From: Prochlorococcus marinus str. MIT 9313
Lineage (GTDB): Bacteria > Cyanobacteriota > Cyanobacteriia > PCC-6307 > Cyanobiaceae
DNA: 64,000 nucleotides
Direction of reading: 5' to 3'
Assembly: GCF_000011485.1 (NCBI RefSeq)
Contig: NC_005071.1
Span: 1,925,347 to 1,989,346 of the forward strand
A program made the translations under genes and the position numbers. Under the pieces are notes generated by a model. That model had not been told where the DNA came from and did no database searches. It was given only the letters and a program-made list of their open reading frames with translations. The first letter of the stretch is position 1; the number at the start of each line of letters is the position of its first letter. This document shows, in pieces, positions 18,000-28,702 of the stretch.

Positions 18000-18086
18000 A
18001 ACGGAGCTTCGGTCTCGGATGGTGATTAAGCATGCCTACTGTAATGGTCATAGTCCGCATACGGACTAATCCTGTCGAGAGATGTG

Positions 18087-18230
18087 ATGGAAAACTCCTC
18101 CTCCGAGACCTACTCCCTGCTCATTGCCATGGTCACCATCACCTTCGGGCTGACCGGATACGGGCTCTACACAGCTTTTGGTCCTCCCTCAAAAGAACTC
18201 GAAGACCCCTTTGAAGAACACGAAGACTGA
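18087..18230 (+). CDS. psbN: Photosystem II assembly protein PsbN
   Basis: A 47-residue protein from ATG 18087 to TGA 18228, with a single span ([22 protein letters not shown]) followed by the hallmark [16 protein letters not shown]. PsbN aids assembly and repair of the photosystem II reaction centre rather than being a fixed subunit. The psbN/psbH divergent pair is the common cyanobacterial arrangement. It converges on the alpha-mannosidase gene with 8 bases between stops. Confidence 0.95.
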   Translation: MENSSSETYSLLIAMVTITFGLTGYGLYTAFGPPSKELEDPFEEHED

Positions 18231-18238
18231 CGATCACA

Positions 18239-21200
18239 TCAATCGACACGCTCAAGCAATAGTTCAGCCAACTCTCCAGGCTTCAGCTCTACCGCTTCGC
18301 CGAGACAGGACTCGTGAGCGCTACCAACCCGCCAAGTCTTCCCTACGGCCCAAGACTGGCGTGTTGCACCGGCATTAAGCACGCTGAGCTTCAGCTGCCT
18401 TAATTCGGCATACGTCACAGCCAATGGAATCAGCTTTGAAGGCAGCGACGGCAATCCTGACCATGACACCTTGAGATCAGAAGGCCCCAACCAGCCCGGC
18501 TCTCGAAAAGCCAACGCTGCCTGAGGCACAGCCTCCCGACTCCAACCATCGGGAACAGGCATCAGTGCTAATCGCTGACGATGCCAACCCCGATCAGCCG
18601 AGGGATCTGGCCAGGTAGCCCCTCTAAGCAGAGAAACACCAAGCCTGTCTGGGCACACATGAACGCCCTGAGGCCCATCCAATAACACCGCAAGGCCACC
18701 GCCCGGCGCCGCCGACTCGCTCGCCAACCAGGAGATCACAGGGACCTCCCAACGTGCTTTTTCCCTAGCCGTCATAGCGTCAGCAGGCCGTTCAATGACT
18801 CCACCGCTGGTATCCGCCGCCCATCTCACCGCTGAGCAAGCCAGGGGAACCTCCAAACGCAGTAGCTCATGACTTTGACGCCAATCCACGCCTAGACGCA
18901 GCTCGAGCCAGGGGCAATCAGCTCTCAGCTGCACATCAAGGCGCAGAGCACTGCTCCCAGCCCAACCTCGCAAGACCAAGCGCGCTACAAGAGGTCCGCG
19001 CTCCACCAGCTCCATCGAACTATTCCAGTTCAGAGCCAATGGATGCTGGCGATAATCTGCCGCCAGATCCCAGGCGTCCCAAAATTCGCCACTATCGCGA
19101 AAAAGCCCCCAGATCAGAGGTCCTGCCAACTGAGGTGTCCCGTTCCGATCCCAAAGTTGCTGCAAGCCTTCGGCACCAAAATCAGCTTGCAAAAGGCCAT
19201 TACTAATCCGCCAACCGCCTTGGTCAAGGGACTGAATCTGCACAACCCCACGAACAGGTAAGCCATCAACAACATCTAAGGCCTTACTGACACAACGCTG
19301 AAGCGGAACGGCTGTCACCCCTTGCTGCACAGGCAACTGCACCCAGGTTCCGCCTCCCTTGGCCTCTTGGCATGGAAGCTGCCTACCGGCGCTGCCCCAT
19401 TGATCTCGTGGCAATCTCAGCACAGGCGACCAACGCTGTAGTGGCTGTAGACCCATCCAGACCCAGCACCCACCCGAAGACTCTGAATCGCATCGATCGG
19501 AGCAGGACACCCCACTGCGAAAAAGCTGCTGCAGATGCTGATCGCGGCTCCGCCTTGATTCACGACATGACGATCGCCAGACCGGCACAGCCTGCTCAAA
19601 CACTTCAGGAATCGATGTGCCTGGAAGGATGTCGTGAAATTGCTGAAAGAGCAAAGGCCGCCAATCTGGCAATGAAGATGCAGAGGTTCCAGGAACGTCA
19701 GCCCTATCGCCAAGCTGGCAAGCCAGCAAAGCTATAGCCAGGTCGGCTTCCCTCAAAAGCCTTTCAAGGTGACGGTTTTGACGCTTCTGATCGGGACGGG
19801 TCGTCGCACAACCGCGATGAAGCTCCAAATAGAGCTCATCACGCCACACCGGCAAAGTCTCAGCATGAGCTTCAAGCGTCACAAGGTAAGCCCTTACTGT
19901 GCCCGGCCTCTGGGGCAAAGCCTGAGGATGATCCTCCCAAAGCTGCAGCTGCTCTAGCATTTCTGCAGTGGGGCCACCTCCATGGTCGCCAACTCCCGGA
20001 ACCCACAAAGCCTCTTCAACAGCGGTAGACGCCTGCCAAGACCGCTGCTCGCGAAGCATGGCCATCGGATTCCCATCAGTGCCAATTGGCGGAAGCATCA
20101 GCGCTAGCACCTCAGCCTGGCCACGACTGCACCAACGAAACAGTCGATGCGGGAAGGGATTACTGGCATTCCAGGCCAGTTTATGGGTGCAGAACCAACG
20201 GATTCCTGTCTGGGTAGCTACCGCTGGCAAACCAGCGGCAAAGCCAAAGCTGTCTGGAAGCCAGGCCAACTGATGAGACCACTCCGGAAATGCTGATCGG
20301 CTGTACTGCTGTCCAAGCGTGAACTGTCGCCAAAGCGAAGCAGTGCTCACCAGCACACAATCAGTCTCGACCCAAGGGCCATTGATCGGCTCCCAACGAC
20401 CTGCCCGACTTGCATCCTGAAGCGCAGCAAAAAGAGTTGGACGGTGATGTTCAACCCACTGATAGAGAGCTGGCGAGGAGTGGCTGAAATGGAAATCAGG
20501 AAATCGCTGCATCAGGTGCAGCACAGAGCGGAACGTGCGCTCTGCCGCCTGCCAAGTGTCAGCCACTGACCACAGCCAGGCCAAATCAAGATGGGCATGG
20601 CCGATCCAATGGATCAGCCCCGGCGGCTGCGCTGCATTGCGTAGTTGCTGTTCGACAGCCACGGTTGCCTCCTGACTGTGCGGATCCAGCTCAAGCCAAG
20701 CCTCCGGCAACACCTCTCCCACCTCTAAATAGAGCGCCAGCGCTTCAGGCAGCAGAACCTGATCTAGATCCACTGCACCGGCCCTGGGTTCCAGCACCAA
20801 CTCACTGTTGATCAACGCGCCATCGTCATGAATAGGACTCCTCAACTCCAGCAAGAGTGTTAGAGGTCGCTCCCAAGGGATCGATTCAGGAAGGCTCCAC
20901 CGACAAGTGGTATCGAACAGATCCCCCTCATGCACCAACACACCATCCACCCACAGCCGCATCTGATCAGCCCACCAACCCAAGACCAGCCGCAAAGAAC
21001 TTGCTTGAGCTTGTCTCCAATCTTCCGGACAAAGGATCTCCTGCTGCAATTGCAGCCATACTCCGCCTCGAGGCCAGACCAATAAACCCCTTGCAACCCA
21101 GTCGGGTCGATGGATTTGAGCCCAATCATCTTGAAGCAGAGACCACCGATCACGATCCCCTACGCGATACCAACCTGGCTTGAGATCCCACCGAGAGCGA

Positions 21201-21253
21201 CTTCGAAAAGTTTCAATCCACGCCAATCGTCGGGCTTGAAGCTGCTCCTCCAT
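18239..21253 (-). CDS. Alpha-mannosidase, glycoside hydrolase family 38
   Basis: A roughly 1,004-residue protein from ATG 21253 (MEEQLQAR); an upstream start at 21277 adds 8 residues. The GH38 catalytic domain begins near residue 220 with IHWIGHAHLDLAWLW, whose H-x-D binds zinc; the nucleophile Asp lies in WLPDSFGFAAGLP near 335, followed by FCTHKLAWNASNPFPHRLFRW. The C-terminal half holds the beta-sandwich domains of the family. The enzyme removes alpha-linked mannose from glycans; the natural substrate in a picocyanobacterium is unknown. No signal peptide is seen, so it is probably cytoplasmic and may process internal or recycled mannosyl compounds. Confidence 0.85.
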   Translation of the reverse strand: MEEQLQARRLAWIETFRSRSRWDLKPGWYRVGDRDRWSLLQDDWAQIHRPDWVARGLLVWPRGGVWLQLQQEILCPEDWRQAQASSLRLVLGWWADQMRLWVDGVLVHEGDLFDTTCRWSLPESIPWERPLTLLLELRSPIHDDGALINSELVLEPRAGAVDLDQVLLPEALALYLEVGEVLPEAWLELDPHSQEATVAVEQQLRNAAQPPGLIHWIGHAHLDLAWLWSVADTWQAAERTFRSVLHLMQRFPDFHFSHSSPALYQWVEHHRPTLFAALQDASRAGRWEPINGPWVETDCVLVSTASLWRQFTLGQQYSRSAFPEWSHQLAWLPDSFGFAAGLPAVATQTGIRWFCTHKLAWNASNPFPHRLFRWCSRGQAEVLALMLPPIGTDGNPMAMLREQRSWQASTAVEEALWVPGVGDHGGGPTAEMLEQLQLWEDHPQALPQRPGTVRAYLVTLEAHAETLPVWRDELYLELHRGCATTRPDQKRQNRHLERLLREADLAIALLACQLGDRADVPGTSASSLPDWRPLLFQQFHDILPGTSIPEVFEQAVPVWRSSCRESRRSRDQHLQQLFRSGVSCSDRCDSESSGGCWVWMGLQPLQRWSPVLRLPRDQWGSAGRQLPCQEAKGGGTWVQLPVQQGVTAVPLQRCVSKALDVVDGLPVRGVVQIQSLDQGGWRISNGLLQADFGAEGLQQLWDRNGTPQLAGPLIWGLFRDSGEFWDAWDLAADYRQHPLALNWNSSMELVERGPLVARLVLRGWAGSSALRLDVQLRADCPWLELRLGVDWRQSHELLRLEVPLACSAVRWAADTSGGVIERPADAMTAREKARWEVPVISWLASESAAPGGGLAVLLDGPQGVHVCPDRLGVSLLRGATWPDPSADRGWHRQRLALMPVPDGWSREAVPQAALAFREPGWLGPSDLKVSWSGLPSLPSKLIPLAVTYAELRQLKLSVLNAGATRQSWAVGKTWRVGSAHESCLGEAVELKPGELAELLLERVD

Positions 21254-21316
21254 CCCTAAGTGCCCTCTATGCCCCATAAGATGTCATCGATGTACTAGAA
21301 GCTGAACGGTCTCTCC

Positions 21317-21436
21317 ATGCTCGCCCTCAAGCTCTCCGTTTACTCGGTCGTCTTCTTCTTTATTGCGGTTTTCGTCTTCGGCTTCTTGGCCAGCGATCCT
21401 TCGAGGACACCAGCCCGTAAGGATCTCGAAGACTAA
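21317..21436 (+). CDS. psbI: Photosystem II protein I
   Basis: A 39-residue protein, [20 protein letters not shown] followed by [12 protein letters not shown] and a charged end. This is the classic PsbI sequence, a single-span subunit next to D1 in the photosystem II reaction centre. The ATG at 21317 to TAA at 21434 gives the usual length. It is divergent from the alpha-mannosidase gene and sits alone, ahead of the large outer-membrane protein gene. Confidence 0.95.
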   Translation: MLALKLSVYSVVFFFIAVFVFGFLASDPSRTPARKDLED

Positions 21437-21541
21437 AAGCCTTTGCAAGCGAAACTTCTCGGGTCACGCAACACACTGGACTGAGGCCTGCTCATATCTT
21501 CCATCAATTATGGGAAGATCAGCTGACCCAGCTGAAGCCTA

Positions 21542-24500
21542 TTGGCGGCGAACAGTCCCCCAACCCTTCTCATTGGGCTCTTTCTTGCGACAGGGTTAAT
21601 CCCTGCTGAAGCAAATTCTCAGTCAAGCAACTCATACAAAGAAGTCACCTCCTCGCCCACCCAAACGGCTCCTATCGCAAGATCAGGGGGGCAGTTGAGG
21701 CAATCAGCAGGCCTTCAACGCCAGCCCAGCCTTCCAGAACAATCTCTCCAACCTCCCCGAGAGCTCAAACTTCGGGCTAACCGCCAACGCTATGACGCCC
21801 GACAAGAGCGTTTTATCGCTGAAGGTAACGTCAAGGCCGTTCTCAATGGAGGCGTCCTTCATGCAGACCGCATTGAGTTCGACAGCAACTTCAACACCCT
21901 TTATGCCAGGGGTAGCGTTAATTACCGCAAGGGATCTCAGTACTTCCAAGCCAGTTCCCTCCGCTACAGCCTGATTCAAAAAGAAGGGGAGCTTGAGGAC
22001 GTCTATGGCGTTCTAGATCTCGACAGCGCAGCAATCGACCTTGGCCCCAATTCACTCGATGCAGCTCAGATCCCACAAAGCCCCTCAAAGCCACCACGGC
22101 GCCTAGCAATACAAGAAAGTAAAAGCCTCGGGTTCCCCACAGCTTTAGACGTTGAATTAAACAGCACCACCGCTGGAGCTATCAGCAACCAGAACGCTTC
22201 AACAACGATCTGGGATCAAAGTCTTGCCCAAAACAATCAATGGGTCCAGCTAGATCAGCCACCACAATCGTCCGAGAAATCTCGACAAGACGCAAACAAC
22301 CAACCAGGCATGGCCTGTCCACCTGTGCTGCCACCGATACCAGATTGGCATCCCCATCCCTGGGCCGTAACGGCTTGGGGTGGCCAGATGATTGATTCAA
22401 ATTTTGGAGACACCTTTCTCTTCAATGGCCGAATGAGGGAGGAATATCTCCTGGGCCTGGGTCTGCAGAAAAGAATCGCTCGTGCAGGCCCCTTCGCTCT
22501 TGAACTAGAAACAGACCTCTTTGCTCACCATGCCAACCAACAAGCTGGAGGAGCATTCAATCAATCAGTACCATTTGCAGACACACCTGCGCAGAGCTTT
22601 GGTGAAGGTGTGCTGGGTATAGGAGCACGGCTATGGGTGCAACCGTGGTTGAGTTTTGGCGTGATCGAGGGAATTAGCTTCAATACGGCCTATAGCAACT
22701 ATGAGAAGACCTACCGCGAGAACTATGCAAAATTGCTCAACTATCTGAGCTTTGAGCTTGAAGCCGCAGTCTCACAAGAACTCTCTCTTGTGGGACGCAT
22801 TCACCATCGCTCAGGAGCCTTCGGCACCTATAGCGGTGTCAAGGAAGGAAGTAATGCTTACCTTGTTGGCTTGAGATACCGCTGGGGCCAAGACAAAACT
22901 GCACCGCAGCAAGTTGACGTTCCGCCACCACTGGGTTGTCCTGACCCCGATCGTGCTAATCGAATAACTCGCCAAGGGCTCCACGAGACCCTTGAGTCGA
23001 TCACCCTTGGAGAGGGTGACCCTAAAGCCCAAGCAGAAGCTCTCCCTCTTGGCACCAGACCTCCCCAAGCTGTTGCCACGCGACAAAGACTCGCCCAGAC
23101 GAATTCATCGACGCTCTCTCCAGCAGAGCAAGAAGCTTTGCGCGCCAAGGCAATTGCCAAGATCGATCAACGTATTAGCAGCATCCAGTTCCAACAAGCT
23201 CTCACCATTGGATTGCAAAGAGGAAATCTGGCCTCAGCAAGGGAGGCAAGAGAAACAAATGCATATGGCGGAGTTAAAGTTTCTCAATTAAAGCAAGTAG
23301 CGCACACTAAGCTAATCACAGGATCGATCAGCCGCTGGAGGATTCAAGCCGCCAATGTCACGATCAACCCAGAGGGATGGAAAGCAGATCGCATGGGCTT
23401 CTCCAATGATCCCTACACACCTTCTCAAACGCGTATTGATGCCGAAGATGTAATTGCCACTGAAGAACCTAGTGGAGATATTGTAATCCAAAGCCGCCGC
23501 AATCGACTAATTATAGAAGATCGTTTTCCCATCCCAGTCTCCAGAACACAAACCATCAAAAAGCAGGAAGAAGTTGAGAACCGTTGGGTATTTGGCATAG
23601 ACAATAATGATCGAGATGGTTTCTTTGTTGGCCGTGATCTAAAACCTATTGAGCTAACAAAGAACTACACCCTCTCCCTACAGCCTCAATTCCTTCTAGA
23701 GCGAGCCATCGACGGAGAGACAAAAAGCTACGTCGCTCCTGACAGCTCGATTGACAGCCAAAAAATAACCCAGCCAATTACGGCCGCTGATTTATTCGGC
23801 CTAGAAGCAGAACTAACTGGGAGCACTTTGGGGTGGGATGTTGATATTAATGCTGATATAAGCACCTTTAACCCCCAAAACATTGCTAATGGAAGCCGTT
23901 ACTGGGGTGATCTCAAAAGGAACTTTGATATCCCCTGGATTGGCTCTTTACAGGCCAACCTTTTTGCGGCTTATCGCTACGAAGCCTGGAATGGATCCTT
24001 AGGAGAAACTGATATTTATTCAGCCTATGGTGCCTTCCTCCAAAAGGAAGGTGATTGGTCATGGGGGAAATTAAGAAACAACTTTCTCATCAGGACTGGT
24101 GTAGGCAACTATCAAGCGGAATCATTTACCAATGAAAATCTTTCAGATCTATGGCGTATCAACTTCTATGGATCTCTAAATAGTAGGTACCCAGTCTGGC
24201 GTGGCAAGCCTGCTGCCCTCACGCCAGAAGCAGCCTACCGGTATTCTCCTGTAGCTATCGTACCTGGTCTGGACTTTAGAACTAATCTAAGAGCCACATT
24301 AAGCGCTTACAGTAGTGAAATTAATACTGCTACTCAAAACACCATTACTTTTAGTGCTGGACCAACCCTGACTCTAGGAACATTCAGCAAACCTTTCCTT
24401 GACTACACACAACTTTCGCTCAGCGGCGGAATAACTCTAAAAGAAGGCGAAAGCCCATTTGAATTTGACCAAGCCGTTGACTTAGGGACATTTGGGATAG

Positions 24501-24778
24501 GCATCAACCAGCAAATTGCAGGCCCTTTAGTACTTAGTGCAGGCATAGGAATGAATGTAGACCCCGACTCCATTTACTACGGCGACATCATTAACTCAAA
24601 CATCGAACTGCGCTGGCAACGTCGTTCCTATGACTTCGGTTTTTACTTCAACCCCTACCAAGGCATCGGTGGCTTTCGTTTCCGTCTTAATGATTTCAAC
24701 TTCACAGGCACCGGCGTACCTTTTGTTCCATATACACCCATTAATCAATTCGATCAATTTGAAGATCAACTTTTCTAA
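21542..24778 (+). CDS. LptD-like outer-membrane protein (DUF3769)
   Basis: A 1,078-residue protein starting at TTG 21542; an in-frame stop lies just upstream and no ATG is suitably placed. Residues about 1-25 are a signal peptide (LLIGLFLATGLIPAEA). Residues about 70-160 form an OstA/LptA-like beta-jellyroll (LKLRANRQRYDARQERFIAEGNVKAVLNG, GGVLHADRIEFD). The remainder is an outer-membrane beta-barrel with alternating aromatic strands, ending in F. This arrangement matches the cyanobacterial DUF3769 family, considered the counterpart of LptD, which inserts lipopolysaccharide into the outer membrane. It is longer than Escherichia coli LptD (784), with a central proline/Gln-rich insertion. Confidence 0.78.
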   Translation: MAANSPPTLLIGLFLATGLIPAEANSQSSNSYKEVTSSPTQTAPIARSGGQLRQSAGLQRQPSLPEQSLQPPRELKLRANRQRYDARQERFIAEGNVKAVLNGGVLHADRIEFDSNFNTLYARGSVNYRKGSQYFQASSLRYSLIQKEGELEDVYGVLDLDSAAIDLGPNSLDAAQIPQSPSKPPRRLAIQESKSLGFPTALDVELNSTTAGAISNQNASTTIWDQSLAQNNQWVQLDQPPQSSEKSRQDANNQPGMACPPVLPPIPDWHPHPWAVTAWGGQMIDSNFGDTFLFNGRMREEYLLGLGLQKRIARAGPFALELETDLFAHHANQQAGGAFNQSVPFADTPAQSFGEGVLGIGARLWVQPWLSFGVIEGISFNTAYSNYEKTYRENYAKLLNYLSFELEAAVSQELSLVGRIHHRSGAFGTYSGVKEGSNAYLVGLRYRWGQDKTAPQQVDVPPPLGCPDPDRANRITRQGLHETLESITLGEGDPKAQAEALPLGTRPPQAVATRQRLAQTNSSTLSPAEQEALRAKAIAKIDQRISSIQFQQALTIGLQRGNLASAREARETNAYGGVKVSQLKQVAHTKLITGSISRWRIQAANVTINPEGWKADRMGFSNDPYTPSQTRIDAEDVIATEEPSGDIVIQSRRNRLIIEDRFPIPVSRTQTIKKQEEVENRWVFGIDNNDRDGFFVGRDLKPIELTKNYTLSLQPQFLLERAIDGETKSYVAPDSSIDSQKITQPITAADLFGLEAELTGSTLGWDVDINADISTFNPQNIANGSRYWGDLKRNFDIPWIGSLQANLFAAYRYEAWNGSLGETDIYSAYGAFLQKEGDWSWGKLRNNFLIRTGVGNYQAESFTNENLSDLWRINFYGSLNSRYPVWRGKPAALTPEAAYRYSPVAIVPGLDFRTNLRATLSAYSSEINTATQNTITFSAGPTLTLGTFSKPFLDYTQLSLSGGITLKEGESPFEFDQAVDLGTFGIGINQQIAGPLVLSAGIGMNVDPDSIYYGDIINSNIELRWQRRSYDFGFYFNPYQGIGGFRFRLNDFNFTGTGVPFVPYTPINQFDQFEDQLF

Positions 24779-24787
24779 TCCACTTGA

Positions 24788-25243
24788 TCAAGGAGCACCC
24801 CCATAAATCAAATGACTACCAGTTAAATCAGCCCCGGCAAACTGCATTCCTTCTGTAAGCACGTCTGGTGAGTAAGCATTGATCACCACAGCCTCACGTA
24901 AATCTGCACGCCGCAAGTCTGTCCCACTCAACTCAGTATTCGTAAGCACCGCCCCATTGAGCTGAGCATCATCCAAGCGAGCACCACTTAGATCAGCACC
25001 CTCAAGATTCGCTCCCTCAAGACGAGCACCCCGCAGATCAGCATCGCGAAGGTCTACACCAATCAAATGAGCATCACGGAGGTCTGCACCGCGCAAATCA
25101 CAACTCCTACACGCTCCGAATTGGTACAACTGCTCCATCTGTGTTGTAAAAGGCTCAACATTGAGCGACACAACTGGCGCCGCAAATGCTGGAGGAGCTA
25201 ACAGAACGAGCACCACAGTCCAGATATAACGGAGAGAAACCAT
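24788..25243 (-). CDS. Secreted pentapeptide-repeat protein
   Basis: About 151 residues from ATG 25243 (MVSLRYIW), with a signal peptide (TVVLVLLAPPAFAAP); longer starts at 25267 and 25297 are possible. From about residue 45 the sequence is a run of A(D/N)LRxA pentapeptides (CDLRGADLRDAHLIGVDLRDADLRG and on), which fold as a right-handed quadrilateral beta-helix. A C-R-S-C pair directly before the helix is noticeable. Such proteins are abundant in cyanobacteria and many in the thylakoid lumen or periplasm have no known role. Convergent with the LptD-like gene, 9 bases between stops. Confidence 0.8.
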   Translation of the reverse strand: MVSLRYIWTVVLVLLAPPAFAAPVVSLNVEPFTTQMEQLYQFGACRSCDLRGADLRDAHLIGVDLRDADLRGARLEGANLEGADLSGARLDDAQLNGAVLTNTELSGTDLRRADLREAVVINAYSPDVLTEGMQFAGADLTGSHLIYGGAP

Positions 25244-25339
25244 GACCAGCTCGCTTTCTCTTTTCATAGACACGCTGCAAATAATCTGCCGCAGCAAATC
25301 ACTAAAAATTCAATCTTCCGCTTCCTCAACAAACAACAT

Positions 25340-25972
25340 TCAATGCAGAGACGCCACAAAATCATTGAGGTATGGGAGGTCTGCCATCGTGCGCTTTAGG
25401 GCTGCGTCCTGAGCCACTAACTGCGATGTGGCATCCCAACGTCCGCTAAGCAGCATCTCGCGAGGGCCAGACTCAATCTGTAAATCCCATGAACCCGCAG
25501 CACTCGTCAACTTCTGAGCCTGAAGATTGAAGCCCCAGCACTGCGACGGATCCGCTGCTACCGCCTGCTGCAAGGCATCAATCTGAGCAAAGGCGGCAGT
25601 TGCACATGGAATTCCCAGCGCTAGACAGTTGCCATAGAAGATTTCTGCAAAGCTCTGTCCAATCAGCGCACGGACACCCCAGCGCATCAAAGCTTGCGGT
25701 GCATGTTCACGACTAGAACCACAGCCAAAATTATCATTAACAACCAAGATCGAAGCACCCTGATGAACCTTCAGGTCGAAGGGATGTGAACCACCCAGTT
25801 CCAAGCGATCATCCTCAAAAACCTGATCTCCCAGCGCCTCGAAACTCACACATTTAAGAAACCTGGCTGGGATGATCCGATCCGTGTCAATGTCGTCACC
25901 ACGCAACATCACGGCACGGCCCCGAACCTGGTCTATAGAGCCATGGGGGAAAGGTATAGCCTCAATCGTCAT
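25340..25972 (-). CDS. leuD: 3-Isopropylmalate dehydratase, small subunit
   Basis: A 210-residue subunit that with LeuC isomerises 2-isopropylmalate to 3-isopropylmalate in leucine synthesis. The swivelling-domain motifs are [15 protein letters not shown] near residue 25 and the substrate-binding [23 protein letters not shown] near 83-105, followed by [14 protein letters not shown]. Its start overlaps the leuC stop by 4 bases (ATGA), as is typical for the pair. Length is within the normal range for the family. Confidence 0.95.
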   Translation of the reverse strand: MTIEAIPFPHGSIDQVRGRAVMLRGDDIDTDRIIPARFLKCVSFEALGDQVFEDDRLELGGSHPFDLKVHQGASILVVNDNFGCGSSREHAPQALMRWGVRALIGQSFAEIFYGNCLALGIPCATAAFAQIDALQQAVAADPSQCWGFNLQAQKLTSAAGSWDLQIESGPREMLLSGRWDATSQLVAQDAALKRTMADLPYLNDFVASLH

Positions 25973-27405
25973 TGGTGGAAGCTTTTAGAAGGAACAGTGT
26001 TGCTGATTAGCTTGCGCACATCAGTGACCTGACCGGTAATGGCAGCAGCAGCCACCATTGCGGGGCTCATCAACAAGGTGCGGCCTCGGGACGAACCCTG
26101 ACGCCCCTTGAAATTCCTGTTACTGGAACTTGCACTGATCTGACGCCCCTCAAGACGATCAGGATTCATTGCCAGACACATGGAACAGCCTGGTTCACGC
26201 CATTCAAATCCAGCCTTCCGAAAAACACCATCAAGCCCCTCTGCTTCCGCAGCCCTGGCGACTTGTTCCGATCCTGGCACCACAAAGGCCTTGATCCCTT
26301 GTGCTACATGGCGGCCCTTGGCGATAGCGGCAGCAGCCTTTAAATCACTAAGACGACCATTGGTGCAACTGCCAATAAAACAAACATCAACTGGAACCCC
26401 TTCAATCGCCATTCCCGGCTCCAAATCCATATAGCGACAAGCTTCCTCGGAGATTGGACGTTCACTTGGCTCAAGCGAATCAGCAGTCGGTACCGATTCG
26501 TCTACAGCAATGCCCTGACCGGGAGTGATGCCCCAGGTCACCATGGGCGCAATACTGGCCGCATCAAAGGTCACCTCATCATCAAAAACAGCATTTGGAT
26601 CACTGGCCAAGCTCCTCCACCAGGCCACTGCCCGATGCAAAGCCTCCCCAGTAGGCGCATAAAACCGTCCTTGCAAATAGTCAAAAGTGACCCCATCAGG
26701 ATTGACATATCCGCAGCGGGCGCCTCCCTCAATCGCCATATTGCAGAGGGTCATGCGTTCTTCCATAGAGAGCACATCAATGGCTGGTCCGGCGAACTCA
26801 TAGGCATAGCCCACGCCAGCTTTGACCCCAAGGCTTCGGATCACATGAAGGATCAAATCCTTGGCATAAACACCGGAACCAAGCTGACCGTCGACCCAGA
26901 TCCGGCGCACCTTGAGCTTGTTCATGGCAAGACTCTGACTAGCAAGCACATCCCGCACCTGGCTGGTGCCGATGCCGAACGCAATGGCGCCAAACGCCCC
27001 ATGAGTGGACGTGTGTGAGTCACCACAAGCCACAGTCATGCCCGGCTGGGTCAGCCCCAACTCAGGAGCTATCACATGCACGATGCCCTGGCGGCCACTG
27101 CCAAGGCCGCAAAGAACAATCCCGTAGTTGGCACAGTTTCGTTCCAAGGTGCTGAGCATCTCCTCAGCCAAAGGGTCAGCAAACGGACGCTTCTGACTAA
27201 TCGTCGGCACGATGTGATCAACAGTCGCCACGGTGCGCTCAGGGCACCGCACCGGCAAACCCTTGTCCTGCAAAGCAGCGAAAGCCTGCGGGCTGGTGAC
27301 CTCATGGATCAAATGCAAACCCACAAATAACTGAGTGGATCCACCAGGCAGGTCAGCCACCCGATGGAGATCCCACACCTTGTCGTAGAGGGTGCCGGAG
27401 CTCAA
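25969..27405 (-). CDS. leuC: 3-Isopropylmalate dehydratase, large subunit
   Basis: A 478-residue aconitase-superfamily enzyme. The first iron-sulfur cysteine is in [21 protein letters not shown] near residue 350, and the remaining two are in [13 protein letters not shown] near 415. Earlier motifs, [24 protein letters not shown] near 130-153, bind substrate. It forms a complex with LeuD in the leucine pathway and needs a 4Fe-4S cluster. It is preceded by cinA on the same strand with 25 bases between, so it may belong to a longer transcript. Confidence 0.95.
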   Translation of the reverse strand: MSSGTLYDKVWDLHRVADLPGGSTQLFVGLHLIHEVTSPQAFAALQDKGLPVRCPERTVATVDHIVPTISQKRPFADPLAEEMLSTLERNCANYGIVLCGLGSGRQGIVHVIAPELGLTQPGMTVACGDSHTSTHGAFGAIAFGIGTSQVRDVLASQSLAMNKLKVRRIWVDGQLGSGVYAKDLILHVIRSLGVKAGVGYAYEFAGPAIDVLSMEERMTLCNMAIEGGARCGYVNPDGVTFDYLQGRFYAPTGEALHRAVAWWRSLASDPNAVFDDEVTFDAASIAPMVTWGITPGQGIAVDESVPTADSLEPSERPISEEACRYMDLEPGMAIEGVPVDVCFIGSCTNGRLSDLKAAAAIAKGRHVAQGIKAFVVPGSEQVARAAEAEGLDGVFRKAGFEWREPGCSMCLAMNPDRLEGRQISASSSNRNFKGRQGSSRGRTLLMSPAMVAAAAITGQVTDVRKLISNTVPSKSFHQ

Positions 27406-27430
27406 GGTTCAGAGGCAGTAGCCGAAAACC

Positions 27431-28702
27431 TTAGCTCCCATCCAGCAGGAGCCTGCGCAGCTGATCGAGACTGCGAACCACACTCAGCTCCTGAATTGCC
27501 AACCTTCCACGACGAACACCGAACTGCACAGGGCTTGCATCACAGCCATGCGGTCCCGCTACTGCGATATGCACTAACCCCACAGGCTTGGCGTGCGTAC
27601 CACCGCCAGGGCCTGCCACACCGCTCACCGCAATGGACCAATCTGCCCCCAGCCGTTGACGCGCCCCTTCAGCCATAGCCCGCACCACAGGATCCGAAAC
27701 TGCACCGTGCTGATGCAAAAGGTCTGTGGATATACCCAATAGGGCTTGCTTAATGGCATTGCTGTAAGCAATGACCCCGCCAAGAAAAACCTCAGAAGCT
27801 CTCGGAACAGCAGCCAAAGCTGCACCAACGCCGCCACCTGTACAAGACTCTGCCACTACAACGGTCTCACCTCGTTGACGCAACAAATCCAGCACAACCG
27901 ATGCCAAACTCTCATCATCCGAGCCGTAACAGAACAAGCCGGTGCGATGACGGAGCGCTGCATCCACTGGATCCAATAGCTGCCTGGCTTGCTCCACCGT
28001 TGCCCCTCGGGCCGTGATCCGTAGTTTCACCTCTCCCAGGCCGGCATACGGGGCCACTGTTGGATTGCCCTGCTCAAGCAAATCAGCCACCTCTTCAGCA
28101 AGCGTGGATTCAGCAATTCCTGTAAACCGCAACAGCCGACTCACAAAGATGTCAGCAAGTCCTCCGTGCTGACGCAGCCATGGCACGGCTGTCTGGGACC
28201 ACATCTGCTTCATTTCAGAAGGCACACCCGGAAAGGTGAGCACAGTGAACCCCGGCCGAGGACACCAGATCATCCCCGGCGCAGTACCGGAAGGATTTGG
28301 AAGGATTTCAGCTCCACGAGGGAACAACGCCTGTTTGCGATTGCTGATTGCAGAAATGCTGCCGCCAGCAGTGAGCTTGGCCTGAATCTCGAACCAAAGT
28401 TCTGGACGTTCCTCAAGCGGCGTATCAAAAGCAGCCGCCAAAGTTTCAGTAGTCAGATCATCAGGCGTTGGTCCGAGGCCACCAGTGGTGATCAGAATCC
28501 GACTGCGATCAACAGCCTCCAAAACTGATTCTTTGAGACGTTCAACGTTGTCTCCTACAACAGTTTGGCGGTAATGAGGGAGCCCCAGAGCAGCCAGCTC
28601 CTCAGCTAACCAACGTGCATTGCTGTTAAGGATGTTGCCAAGCAACAGCTCCGTGCCAATGCAAAGGATCTCAACACCATGCCTAGCCGAAGCTTCAGCC
28701 AT
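27431..28702 (-). CDS. cinA: CinA-family nicotinamide-nucleotide amidase-like protein
   Basis: About 423 residues from ATG 28702 ([20 protein letters not shown]). The N-terminal MoCF/COG1058 domain carries [21 protein letters not shown] and [14 protein letters not shown] near residue 75-90; the C-terminal CinA domain carries [16 protein letters not shown] near 285 and [23 protein letters not shown] near 370. The C domain is an NMN deamidase, the N domain an ADP-ribose pyrophosphatase in studied members, both in NAD recycling. It overlaps the end of the WecA-type gene by about 8 bases. Confidence 0.88.
   Translation of the reverse strand: MAEASARHGVEILCIGTELLLGNILNSNARWLAEELAALGLPHYRQTVVGDNVERLKESVLEAVDRSRILITTGGLGPTPDDLTTETLAAAFDTPLEERPELWFEIQAKLTAGGSISAISNRKQALFPRGAEILPNPSGTAPGMIWCPRPGFTVLTFPGVPSEMKQMWSQTAVPWLRQHGGLADIFVSRLLRFTGIAESTLAEEVADLLEQGNPTVAPYAGLGEVKLRITARGATVEQARQLLDPVDAALRHRTGLFCYGSDDESLASVVLDLLRQRGETVVVAESCTGGGVGAALAAVPRASEVFLGGVIAYSNAIKQALLGISTDLLHQHGAVSDPVVRAMAEGARQRLGADWSIAVSGVAGPGGGTHAKPVGLVHIAVAGPHGCDASPVQFGVRRGRLAIQELSVVRSLDQLRRLLLDGS

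Noticed and set aside
24788-25243. Pentapeptide repeats as a possible repeat array of DNA origin
   Set aside because: The periodicity is at the protein level (A-D/N-L-x-x) and explained by the protein family; DNA copies are diverged.
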